Shown here: one piece after another, positions 1 through 5,223 of the stretch
Layout of the letters: each line of letters starts with the position of its first letter
How positions within the stretch are numbered: position 1 is the stretch's first letter
Source: Alphaproteobacteria bacterium
Lineage (GTDB): Bacteria; Pseudomonadota; Alphaproteobacteria; Rhodospirillales; Rhodospirillaceae
Assembly: GCA_015228695.1 (NCBI GenBank)
Contig: JADGDA010000191.1
Location: forward strand, 1-5,223
Direction of reading: 5' to 3'
Length of the DNA stretch: 5,223 bases
Translations under genes and position numbers: made by a program
The notes under the pieces: model-generated
What the model was told of the DNA's origin: nothing
Database searches by the model: none
What the model saw: only the letters and a program-made list of their open reading frames with translations

Positions 1-1
1 C

Positions 2-136
2 GACGGCAAGTCGGTGGAATACGGCTCGGCGGAGGATTTGTTGAGCCGTATCCGCACCGTCGAGCGCGAGGTGTCGGCGGCGACGGGCCGGACCCGGCGG
101 ACTCATAGTTTTGCCGGGTTCTCGAAGGACTCGTCC
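2..136 (+). CDS. gpW-like head-tail connector, C-terminal part (5' end outside window)
   Basis: This is the C-terminal end, about 45 residues, of a small protein resembling lambda gpW, which sits under the portal and helps close the filled head before tail attachment. Reading from base 2, the frame gives DGKSVEYGSAEDLLSRI, then a charged helix and an Arg-rich stretch ending FAGFSKDSS. This pattern (a DGKSV-Y-S hairpin, a helix of the LLxRI type, then a basic tail ending in FxKxx) is what I associate with gpW-family proteins encoded directly before lambda-type portals. No stop codon occurs in this frame before the portal start at 137, and the portal uses the same frame, so the protein could be physically fused to the portal. 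The closest TGA, at 138-140, is one base out of frame. The GTG at 14 is not a credible start because the gpW-like sequence continues upstream of it. The family call is by recognition only. Confidence 0.6.
125..129 (+). promoter_or_regulatory. Shine-Dalgarno site for the portal gene
   Basis: AAGGA lies 7 bases before GTG 137 and inside the end of the gpW-like coding sequence. It decides the portal start: no comparable site precedes GTG 14 or ATG 155. It also shows that the portal can be initiated independently although the upstream frame has no stop. Confidence 0.65.
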
Positions 137-1642
137 GTGAATCTGATCGATCACATGATCGGCATCGTCTCCCCGGAGGCGGGGCTGCGGCGGGCGCGTG
201 CCCGTGTCGCCACCGCCGCGCTCACCCGCCGCTATGAGGGGGCCTCCGTCGGCCGACGTACCGAGGGCTGGATCACGGCGGGAACCGATGCCAATGCCGA
301 GGTTGGACCAGCCCTCGGCCGGTTGCGCGACCGGGCGCGGGATCTGGTGCGCAACAACGCCTATGCCGCCAAGGCGGTAACAGCATTGGCCACCAACCTG
401 ATCGGCACCGGCATCATTCCCCGCGCCAGGGCCGACGATCCGGCACTGGCCGAGGCGGCGGACGCCCTGTGGTCCAGGTTCGTGCGCGAGTGCGACGCCT
501 CCGGTCACACCGACTTCTTCGGCCTGCAGACCCTGATCGCCCGCACCATGGTGGAAAGCGGGGAATGTCTGGTGCGCCTGCGTCGCCGTCCGTCCGGCGA
601 CGGCCTGGCGGTGCCGTTCCAGATCCAGGTGCTGGAGCCGGATCACCTGGATGGGGGCCGGGATGCGGACCTCTCCGGTGGTCGCTATATCCGCCACGGC
701 ATCGAGTTCGACCCTCTCGGCGCCCCGGCGGCCTACTGGCTGTTCCCCCGTCATCCCGGTGACAGCCGGTTCGGCGGCGGTGCCAGCGTCCGGGTGCCAG
801 CCACCGACATGCTGCATGTTTACGATCAACTGCGGCCGGGGCAGTTCCGGGGGGTGACCTGGTTTGCTCCGGCCTTGATGAAGCTCCGCGATCTCGACGA
901 GTTCGACGAGGCCGAACTGGTGCGCAAGAAGATCGAGGCCTGTTTCGTCGCCTTCGTCATGGGCGGGGATGCCGAGGAGACGATCACCGATGCTTCCATC
1001 GACGATCAGGGCAAGCGGATCGAGCGCTTCCGCCCCGGCATGGTGGCCTATCTGCCGCCCGGCCGCGACGTGCGCTTCGGCCAGCCCTCGGCCAGCGCCG
1101 GGTATCCGGAATGCGCGCGGGTGCAGTTGCACGCGGTGGCGGCGGCTCTGGGGTTGACCTACGAGCTGCTGACCGGCGACCTGTCCCAGGTGAACTACTC
1201 CAGCATCCGCGCCGGGTTGCTGGAGTTCCGCCGCCGGATCGAGCAACTCCAGTGGCAGGTGCTGGTGCCCGGCCTCTGCCGCCCGGTGTGGACGCGGTTC
1301 GTGGAGACCGCCCAGGCCGCCGGGGTGCTCGGCCCCGGAGAGATCGACGCCGAATGGACGCCGCCCCGGTTCGAGGCGGTCGATCCCTTGAAGGACGTCC
1401 AGGCTGACATCCTCGCCGTCCGCGCCGGATTCATGACCCTGAAAGAGGCCATCGCCCGCCAGGGCTACGATCCCGCCGCCGTGTTGACCGAAATCGCCGC
1501 CACCAACGAAACTCTGGATGAACTCAACATCGTCCTCGACACCGATCCACGCCGCTCCACCCGCACCGGCCTGGACAAGCCGCTGCCGTCCACCCAGGCG
1601 GAACTGGACGCGGCAGCGCTTGCCGAACAAGCCATCACCTGA
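137..1642 (+). CDS. Phage portal protein, lambda gpB family
   Basis: Portal protein of about 501 residues, close to the size of lambda-family portals. Twelve copies of such proteins form the ring at one capsid vertex through which DNA is packaged and to which the connector and tail attach. Features seen, numbered from GTG 137: an N-terminal basic helix (17-33, GLRRARARVATAALTRR) followed by RYEGA; the region 61-95 with RARDLVRNNAYAAKA; SGECLVRLRRR at 141-151; RYIRHGIEFDPLGAPAAYW at 183-201; DMLHVYDQLRPGQFRGVTW at 224-242; LTYELLTGDLSQVNYSSIR at 340-358, which is very characteristic of the family; and the C-terminal clip or crown-side segment 417-472 with DPLKD and GFMTLKEAIARQGYDP. The start is GTG at 137, supported by AAGGA 7 bases upstream and by MNLID-like family N-termini. 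The frame extends upstream without a stop into the gpW-like sequence. A 20-base gap separates it from the protease-capsid gene. The family call is strong, the exact N-terminus less so. Confidence 0.93.
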   Translation: MNLIDHMIGIVSPEAGLRRARARVATAALTRRYEGASVGRRTEGWITAGTDANAEVGPALGRLRDRARDLVRNNAYAAKAVTALATNLIGTGIIPRARADDPALAEAADALWSRFVRECDASGHTDFFGLQTLIARTMVESGECLVRLRRRPSGDGLAVPFQIQVLEPDHLDGGRDADLSGGRYIRHGIEFDPLGAPAAYWLFPRHPGDSRFGGGASVRVPATDMLHVYDQLRPGQFRGVTWFAPALMKLRDLDEFDEAELVRKKIEACFVAFVMGGDAEETITDASIDDQGKRIERFRPGMVAYLPPGRDVRFGQPSASAGYPECARVQLHAVAAALGLTYELLTGDLSQVNYSSIRAGLLEFRRRIEQLQWQVLVPGLCRPVWTRFVETAQAAGVLGPGEIDAEWTPPRFEAVDPLKDVQADILAVRAGFMTLKEAIARQGYDPAAVLTEIAATNETLDELNIVLDTDPRRSTRTGLDKPLPSTQAELDAAALAEQAIT

Positions 1643-1648
1643 TTATCC

Positions 1649-1654
1649 GGGGGA
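1649..1654 (+). promoter_or_regulatory. Shine-Dalgarno site for the protease-capsid fusion
   Basis: GGGGGA, 8 bases before ATG 1663, in the short gap after the portal stop codon. It is a moderate site, visibly weaker than the internal one at 2216-2222. Confidence 0.5.
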
Positions 1655-1662
1655 CAGCTCCA

Positions 1663-3849
1663 ATGCCTGAGCCCATCCGCACGCGCGATCTGCCGGTGCA
1701 GACCCGCATGGCCTCCGTCCTGCCCAGTACCGTCAATGCCGAATCCCGTACCGTCGAACTGGTGTGGTCCACCGGGGCTGCGGTGCGCCGCCGCGACTGG
1801 ATGACGGACGAGCCTTACGACGAGGTGCTGTCGCTCGAAGCCGGGCATGTTGACCTGTCCCGCTTGAACTCCGGAGCGCCGTTCCTCAACACCCACGGTG
1901 CCCGCGATCTCTCCGGGGTCCTCGGGGTGGTCGAGCGGGCCTGGATCGCTGATGGACCGGAAGGCCGTGCAATCGTGCGGTTCTCGGATCGCGAAGAGGT
2001 CGCCCCCATCTGGAACGACATCGCCTCCGGTATCATTCGCAACGTCTCGGTCGGCTATTCGGTCCTCGCCTTTGAGATCACCGACGGTGATGTGCCGGTG
2101 TGGCGGGCCACCGACTGGATCCCACTCGAACTGTCCGCCGTTCCCATCGGTGCCGACCCCGGTGCCGGGTTCCGCTCCGCCGAGCACCTTCATCCCTGCC
2201 AACTGCGTCACCGCCAGGAGGATCGTCCAATGCCCGAAGCCCCCAAACCGCCTCGTGACCCCGCCCGGATCCGGGCCGACGAGAGCACGCCGTTGACCAT
2301 CGCCGGGATCACCAACGCCAATCCCTGCGTGGTGAGCACGGCAACCAGCCATGGGTTGGCAAGCGGGACTCAGGTTCTCATTGCCGGGATCAATGGAATG
2401 ATCCAGCTCAACGACCGGACCTTCGCCATCACCACAATCGATGACGTCTCGTTCAGCCTGGACGGGGAGGATTCCACCAACCACGGCGTCTGGACCGACG
2501 GCGGCACCGTCACCCCCGTCCCACAAACGCAGAGACACGCCCCGACGAAGGAACCCGTTCCTGACGTGACCGCCATCGTCGGGCGGGCCATCGCCGCCGA
2601 GCGCACCCGGTCTCACGGCATTCATGATGCAGGAACCAAGCTCGGCATTCCCCGCGCCGTCAGTGACGATCTGGTCGCACGCGGCGTTACTCTCGATGAG
2701 GCGCGTAAGCTCATGATCGACGCCGCCGCCAAGAAGGATGCCGCCCTCGACACCCGTGCCGTGGTGACCCGGGACGAACAGGTGACCCGCCGCTCCGCCG
2801 TGGAGGGGGCGCTGCTGCACCGCTTCAACCCCTCCGCCCATCCCCTGAATGACGCAGCCCGCGAGTGGCGCGGCCTGTCGCTCCTGGAGATGAGCCGGGC
2901 GCTCATGGAAGCCGATGGTGTCCGTGTCAAGGGAATGACCCGCGACGAGATCGCCACGCGGGCGCTGCACGCTGGCTCGGACTTCCCGGTCATCCTGGCA
3001 GGCGTCACCAACCGCACGCTGCGGGCCGCCTACGAGGCGGCTCCCCGGACCTTCATGCCCTTCTGCCGCGAGGTCACGGCGACGGACTTCAAGATGATCT
3101 CCCGCGTCCAACTCGGCGAGGCTCCCGCTTTGATCAAGGTCGATGAGAGCGGCGAGATCACCCGGGGGTCCATCGGCGAGGGCAAGGAGAGCTACCGGAT
3201 CGATCCCTATTCCCGTATTTTCGCCGTCACCCGCCAAGTTCTGATCAACGACGACCTGGACGCCTTCACCCGGGTGCCGCAGCTGTTCGGGGATTCGGCC
3301 GCCCGGACCGAGAGCAACATCGTCTGGTCCATCTTCACCGCCAATCAGAAGATGGCCGACGGCAAGGCTTTGTTCCATGCCGACCACAAGAACCTCTCCG
3401 CCTCCGGCACCAAGATCGGGGTGGACGCGATCGGCAAAGCCCGTGTCGCCATGGCCCGGCAGACCGGTGTCGATGGCACGACCGTGCTCAACCTGCGCCC
3501 GGCGTTCCTGATCGTTCCCGTCAGCCTGGAGATGGCCGCCGAGCAGTTGATCGCGGTCAACATCGTCCCGGCGAAAACCTCCGACGTGGTGCCGAACTCG
3601 ATCCGCTCCCTCCAGGTGATCGCCGAACCCCGGCTCGACGATGTCTCCATCCTCTCCTGGTACATGGCTGCCAGCCCGGCCCAGATCGATACCATCGAGT
3701 ACGCCTACCTGGAGGGCAAGCAGGGCGTCTCCCTCGAGACCCGCATGGGCTTCGACGTGGACGGGATGGAGATCAAGGCGACCCTGGACTTCGGTGCCAA
3801 AGCCATCGATTCCCGAGGATTTTATAAGGATCCCGGCAGTGCGACTTGA
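1663..3849 (+). CDS. Prohead protease / scaffold / major capsid fusion protein with inserted FCCH-like domain
   Basis: A 728-residue protein combining head-maturation protease and shell subunit. Residues 1-185 resemble the HK97-type prohead serine protease (S78/U35 group): His78 in NTHG, Ser129 in RNVSVGYSV and Glu156 in WIPLELSAVPIGADPGAG fit the His-Ser-Glu catalytic residues known in that family. Residues about 208-285 form a beta-rich insert resembling the E1 FCCH domain (ITNANPCVVSTATSHGL, then an AGINGM segment, FAITTIDDVSFSLDG, then a Gly-rich end). Residues about 295-430 are helical and charged, with AERTRSHGI and GVTLDEARKLMIDAAAKKDA, typical of the scaffold or delta segment. Residues about 431-728 match Mu gpT-like major head subunits: LAGVTNRTLRAAYEAAP, SRVQLGEAPAL, FAVTRQVLINDDLDAFTRVP, DGKALFHADHKNL, LRPAFLIVPVSLE. 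The protease should remove itself and the scaffold during assembly; the cleavage site cannot be read directly, but just before residue 435 is plausible. An internal start at 2230 probably gives a second product lacking the protease. Fused protease-capsid proteins are known in prophages. Confidence 0.92.
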   Translation: MPEPIRTRDLPVQTRMASVLPSTVNAESRTVELVWSTGAAVRRRDWMTDEPYDEVLSLEAGHVDLSRLNSGAPFLNTHGARDLSGVLGVVERAWIADGPEGRAIVRFSDREEVAPIWNDIASGIIRNVSVGYSVLAFEITDGDVPVWRATDWIPLELSAVPIGADPGAGFRSAEHLHPCQLRHRQEDRPMPEAPKPPRDPARIRADESTPLTIAGITNANPCVVSTATSHGLASGTQVLIAGINGMIQLNDRTFAITTIDDVSFSLDGEDSTNHGVWTDGGTVTPVPQTQRHAPTKEPVPDVTAIVGRAIAAERTRSHGIHDAGTKLGIPRAVSDDLVARGVTLDEARKLMIDAAAKKDAALDTRAVVTRDEQVTRRSAVEGALLHRFNPSAHPLNDAAREWRGLSLLEMSRALMEADGVRVKGMTRDEIATRALHAGSDFPVILAGVTNRTLRAAYEAAPRTFMPFCREVTATDFKMISRVQLGEAPALIKVDESGEITRGSIGEGKESYRIDPYSRIFAVTRQVLINDDLDAFTRVPQLFGDSAARTESNIVWSIFTANQKMADGKALFHADHKNLSASGTKIGVDAIGKARVAMARQTGVDGTTVLNLRPAFLIVPVSLEMAAEQLIAVNIVPAKTSDVVPNSIRSLQVIAEPRLDDVSILSWYMAASPAQIDTIEYAYLEGKQGVSLETRMGFDVDGMEIKATLDFGAKAIDSRGFYKDPGSAT
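2216..2232 (+). promoter_or_regulatory. Internal Shine-Dalgarno and in-frame ATG inside the protease-capsid gene
   Basis: AGGAGGA at 2216-2222 is followed by 7 bases and ATG at 2230-2232, codon 190 of the fusion and in the same frame. By complementarity to the 16S 3' end it is as strong as the decoration-protein site and stronger than the gene's own start. It falls exactly between the end of the protease domain (about residue 175-185) and the rest of the protein. A match of this quality, at ideal spacing and at a domain boundary, is unlikely to be accidental, but translation from it is inferred. Confidence 0.7.
2230..3849 (+). CDS. Probable internally initiated scaffold-capsid product (nested in the fusion gene)
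   Basis: Initiation at ATG 2230 would give a 539-residue protein beginning MPEAPKPPRDPARIRADEST and containing the FCCH-like insert, the helical scaffold-like segment and the gpT-like capsid domain, but no protease. Nested in-frame products in head-protease genes are established: lambda Nu3 lies within C, and Mu scaffold Z lies within protease I. Here the nested product would carry the capsid domain itself, giving many shell subunits per protease-bearing chain, as a capsid needs several hundred subunits but few proteases. The evidence is the strong ribosome binding site, the position at a domain boundary and the proline-rich linker-like N-terminus (PEAPKPPRDP). It could instead be the trace of a formerly separate capsid gene whose upstream stop codon was lost. 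It shares its coordinates with the fusion and is not an extra gene. Confidence 0.6.
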   Translation: MPEAPKPPRDPARIRADESTPLTIAGITNANPCVVSTATSHGLASGTQVLIAGINGMIQLNDRTFAITTIDDVSFSLDGEDSTNHGVWTDGGTVTPVPQTQRHAPTKEPVPDVTAIVGRAIAAERTRSHGIHDAGTKLGIPRAVSDDLVARGVTLDEARKLMIDAAAKKDAALDTRAVVTRDEQVTRRSAVEGALLHRFNPSAHPLNDAAREWRGLSLLEMSRALMEADGVRVKGMTRDEIATRALHAGSDFPVILAGVTNRTLRAAYEAAPRTFMPFCREVTATDFKMISRVQLGEAPALIKVDESGEITRGSIGEGKESYRIDPYSRIFAVTRQVLINDDLDAFTRVPQLFGDSAARTESNIVWSIFTANQKMADGKALFHADHKNLSASGTKIGVDAIGKARVAMARQTGVDGTTVLNLRPAFLIVPVSLEMAAEQLIAVNIVPAKTSDVVPNSIRSLQVIAEPRLDDVSILSWYMAASPAQIDTIEYAYLEGKQGVSLETRMGFDVDGMEIKATLDFGAKAIDSRGFYKDPGSAT

Positions 3850-3855
3850 GGAGGT
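3848..3855 (+). promoter_or_regulatory. Shine-Dalgarno site for the decoration protein
   Basis: GAGGAGGT overlaps the capsid gene's TGA stop (3847-3849) and lies 6 bases before ATG 3862. This very strong site fits an abundant shell component and suggests coupling to capsid translation. Confidence 0.75.
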
Positions 3856-3861
3856 CCAGCC

Positions 3862-4191
3862 ATGAGAAACTACATCCAACCCGGCAACGCCGTCACCATC
3901 CCGGCCCCTGTCGGCGGCGCTCTCGGCGGTGCCGGTGTGCTGGTCGACTCCCTGTTCGGCATCGCCAGCCATGATGCCCTCGAGGCCGAAGACCTGACCC
4001 TCCAGCTCACCGGCATCGTCGAGGTTGCCAAAGCCGCCGTGGCGCTCACCGTCGGTGCCAAGGTCTATTGGGACGCCACGGCAGGCAAGATCACCACCGT
4101 CAGCGTCGGCAACACCCTGGTCGGCGTGGCGGTTGCCGCCGCGGCAGGCGGCGACGCTTTGGCTCGGGTGCGCCTCAACGCGACCTTCTGA
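3862..4191 (+). CDS. DUF2190 family capsid decoration (cement) protein
   Basis: A 109-residue protein matching the pattern of DUF2190 proteins, which follow the major capsid gene in many phages and are thought to bind the outside of the shell and stabilise it. The N-terminus MRNYIQPGNAVTIPAPVGGA, then GAGVLVDSLFGIA (24-35), the EAEDLTLQLTGIVEVAKA segment (41-58), VGAKVYWDATAGKITT (64-79) and GNTLVGVAVAAAAGGDALARVRL (83-105) are all typical of this small beta-rich fold. The length is normal and the protein looks intact, with no signal peptide or membrane segment. The start is fixed by GAGGAGGT 6 bases upstream. Its stop codon overlaps the next start by one base (TGATG at 4189-4193). The family assignment is by recognition; the cement role is known for some relatives and inferred here. 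Confidence 0.85.
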   Translation: MRNYIQPGNAVTIPAPVGGALGGAGVLVDSLFGIASHDALEAEDLTLQLTGIVEVAKAAVALTVGAKVYWDATAGKITTVSVGNTLVGVAVAAAAGGDALARVRLNATF

Positions 4192-4556
4192 TGTCACCTT
4201 TTGCCCTGATGGTGGACGCCTGCTTCCGGGCGATGGGGGAAGATGCCGTCTATGAGCCCGCCGACGGCAGCCCGGCCTTCGCGGTGCGGGTCATCGTCAA
4301 GAAGCTCGATTCCATTGCCGGCTTCGGTGCGACCCAGGTCATCGCCGCCACTGCGGGCATCGATGTCCGCGTTTCCGAAGTCCCCATGCCGCGGATCAGT
4401 GATCGCATCACCCTCGGCGGCACCACCCATGTTGTCGGCAGCGATCCGCCGCGCGACAGCGAACGGCTGGTCTGGACCCTGTCCGCCAGTCCGCCCGCCC
4501 TCTGGGATCCGTCCTCCGGACTTCCGCCGGGGCCGGTCGAAGGGGGCGGATTTTAA
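4191..4556 (+). CDS. Head-tail joining protein, lambda gpFII-like
   Basis: A 121-residue protein resembling head-tail joining or attachment proteins of the lambda gpFII type, which cap the connector after DNA packaging and provide the surface for tail docking. Seen: N-terminal MSPFALMVDACFRAMGEDAV, YEPADGSPAFAVRVIVKKLD (21-40), FGATQVIAATAGIDVRVSEV (45-64), the DRITLGGTTHVVGSDPPRD turn (71-89) and the closing strand ERLVWTLSAS (91-100). This strand order and the ITLGGTTHVV / DSERLVWTL pair are characteristic. The start is ATG 4191, overlapping the previous stop by one base. No Shine-Dalgarno sequence is visible, so translation is probably coupled to the decoration gene. The in-frame ATG at 4068 lies inside the upstream gene and is not credible. 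Residues 101-121 (PPALWDPSSGLPPGPVEGGG) form a Pro/Gly-rich tail not expected in the core domain, possibly altered by a nearby rearrangement. Confidence 0.75.
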   Translation: MSPFALMVDACFRAMGEDAVYEPADGSPAFAVRVIVKKLDSIAGFGATQVIAATAGIDVRVSEVPMPRISDRITLGGTTHVVGSDPPRDSERLVWTLSASPPALWDPSSGLPPGPVEGGGF

Positions 4557-4568
4557 AGTCATCAATTG

Positions 4569-4574
4569 AAGGGA
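4569..4574 (+). promoter_or_regulatory. Weak Shine-Dalgarno site before the fibre/terminator chimera
   Basis: AAGGGA lies 11 bases before ATG 4586, longer than ideal. The GGG forms one arm of a small inverted repeat (AGGG-AAT-CCCT, 4570-4580), so the site could be partly masked. The stem is short and its relevance doubtful. Confidence 0.35.
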
Positions 4575-4585
4575 ATCCCTGTACC

Positions 4586-5209
4586 ATGTCCAACGTCATC
4601 CGTCTGAAGCGGTCTTCCGTCGCCTCCGTCGTTCCGGCTCCCTCGTCCCTGGTCGATGGCGAGCTGGCCCTCAACCTCGCCGACCGCAAGCTGTTCGCCA
4701 AGGACACCGGCGGCAACATCTTCGAGATCGGCGGCTCCGCCTACGCCTTCCTCGACTCTCCGGCCTTCACCGGTGTTCCCACCGCGCCGACGGCGGCTCC
4801 GGGAACCAATACCGATCAGCTCTCCACCACCGCCTTCGTCAAGGCGGCGGTGGATACCGCCATCGCCGGTCTCGACTTCCAGAAGGACGTCCTCGACCTT
4901 CAGATCGACGCCACCCTCGATCCCAGCGTCTCGCCGCTCATGGGCGATCGCTATATCGTCACCGACGTCAGCCACCGCATTCCCATCGAGGTCATCACCA
5001 GCGGCGACGAGGCCGCCCTCGACGATCTGCTGATCGCGGTGGGCGAGGCTCTTTCCGCCGACGAGACCTTGGGCGGACTTGCCGAGATACTGGTGATCCT
5101 TGCGCCCGAGGTCGGAGCGATGCCCATCGAAGGCGCCGCCACCGTCCGCCACGCCACCGTTCCGGTGATGGTGGGGTATCTGGTCGGCAACCCCTTGGCC
5201 GAGGAGTAG
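4586..5209 (+). CDS. Apparent chimera: tail-fibre-like N-terminus joined to tail-terminator-like C-terminus
   Basis: A 207-residue protein with two parts that do not normally belong together. Residues 5-49 (IRLKRSSVASVVPAPSSLVD, then GELALNLADRKLFAKDTGGN) resemble the N-terminal domain of phage tail fibres, as in Mtd-like proteins. Residues 53-94, with FLDSPAFTGVPTAPTAAPGT and LSTTAFVKAAVDTAIAG, are the fibre repeat common in tail fibre and collar proteins. Residues 98-126, with FQKDVLDLQIDATLDPSVSP and GDRYIVTD, resemble the segment following such repeats in larger fibres. From about residue 129 the character changes: RIPIEVITSG, a helix ALDDLLIAVGEALSADETLG (144-163), then a beta-rich end with AATVRHATVPVMVGYLVGN, which resembles the C-terminal half of tail-terminator (gpU / DUF3168-like) proteins. 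The tail terminator is expected at this operon position. The terminator half alone is too short to be a complete domain, so function is doubtful. The start is ATG 4586; alternatives were not convincing. The fibre call is firmer than the terminator call. Confidence 0.6.
   Translation: MSNVIRLKRSSVASVVPAPSSLVDGELALNLADRKLFAKDTGGNIFEIGGSAYAFLDSPAFTGVPTAPTAAPGTNTDQLSTTAFVKAAVDTAIAGLDFQKDVLDLQIDATLDPSVSPLMGDRYIVTDVSHRIPIEVITSGDEAALDDLLIAVGEALSADETLGGLAEILVILAPEVGAMPIEGAATVRHATVPVMVGYLVGNPLAEE
5201..5206 (+). promoter_or_regulatory. Shine-Dalgarno site for the next gene
   Basis: GAGGAG, inside the last codons of the preceding gene, lies 9 bases before ATG 5216. It supports a real gene beginning at the right edge. 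Confidence 0.5.
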
Positions 5210-5215
5210 ACGCAA

Positions 5216-5223
5216 ATGGCAAA
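5216..5223 (+). CDS. Start of the next gene (two codons plus two bases; cut by window end)
   Basis: ATG GCA followed by AA begins a protein M-A-(K or N), preceded by GAGGAG at 9 bases. Only the position speaks to its identity: after head-tail joining and terminator genes, the tail tube (major tail) protein is usual in this type of operon. That identity is an inference and cannot be tested within the window. Confidence 0.45.

Noticed and set aside
14..16. GTG 14 as the start of the portal protein
   Set aside because: The gpW-like sequence continues in frame upstream of it (DGKS), there is no Shine-Dalgarno sequence before it, and GTG 137 has a well-spaced AAGGA and a family-like N-terminus.
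107..140. Programmed frameshift separating gpW from the portal (TTTT run at 109-112)
   Set aside because: A -1 shift there does not meet an early stop, and no classic slippery heptamer or stimulatory structure is evident. A simple fusion or indel explains the frame better.
4068..4190. An N-terminal extension of the head-tail joining protein from ATG 4068
   Set aside because: It lies wholly inside the decoration gene, reads as Arg/Gly/His-rich low complexity, and the overlapping TGATG at 4189-4193 gives a family-like start.
1465..4197. A 910-codon open frame on the minus strand opposite the capsid region
   Set aside because: Its translation is low-complexity, rich in Gly, Asp, His and Val, with no recognisable domain. 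It mirrors the codon bias of the capsid and protease genes, whose family motifs are clear on the + strand. Long antisense frames are common in high-GC coding DNA.
4562..5215. A 217-codon minus-strand open frame opposite the fibre/terminator gene
   Set aside because: The translation is Gly/Asp/Val-rich with no recognisable family, while the + strand has fibre motifs and a properly placed start. It is treated as a shadow.
1..5223. Terminators, promoters, tRNA genes, CRISPR arrays, insertion sequences or attachment sites
   Set aside because: Intergenic gaps are at most about 30 bases, and none contains a GC-rich stem with a T-run, a recognisable -35/-10 pair or terminal repeats.

Overview
The window is a piece of a tailed-phage (siphovirus-type) head and head-tail morphogenesis operon, most likely from an integrated prophage. 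The high GC content, the G/C-rich third codon positions and the style of the proteins suggest a high-GC proteobacterium, probably an alphaproteobacterium such as a Rhodospirillales member. That host guess comes from remembered resemblance, not from a search. All genes are on the + strand, tightly packed, with no promoter or terminator visible between them, so they are probably cotranscribed from a promoter upstream of the window.

Layout: 2-136, C-terminal end of a lambda gpW-like head-tail connector, entering from the left edge. 137-1642, lambda-family portal protein. 1663-3849, a 728-residue fusion of an HK97-type (S78-like) prohead protease, an inserted beta domain resembling the E1 FCCH family, a helical scaffold-like segment and a Mu gpT-like major capsid domain. 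3862-4191, a DUF2190-type capsid decoration protein. 4191-4556, a head-tail joining protein of the lambda gpFII type. 4586-5209, an apparent chimera: a tail-fibre-like N-terminal part joined to the C-terminal half of what looks like a tail-terminator protein. 5216-5223, the first codons of the next gene, by position probably the tail tube protein.

Together these genes build the portal vertex, make and mature the procapsid, decorate the shell and join head to tail. The terminase should lie upstream and the tail genes downstream.

Four points deserve attention. (1) The gpW frame runs into the portal frame with no stop codon, although the portal has its own embedded ribosome binding site. (2) A near-perfect Shine-Dalgarno sequence sits 7 bases before an in-frame ATG inside the protease-capsid fusion, exactly after the protease domain, implying a second product lacking the protease. 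(3) An FCCH-like domain is inserted between protease and scaffold. (4) The 4586-5209 gene looks like a recombination product in the slot where a tail-terminator gene is expected. No RNA genes, CRISPR arrays, insertion sequences or attachment sites were seen.
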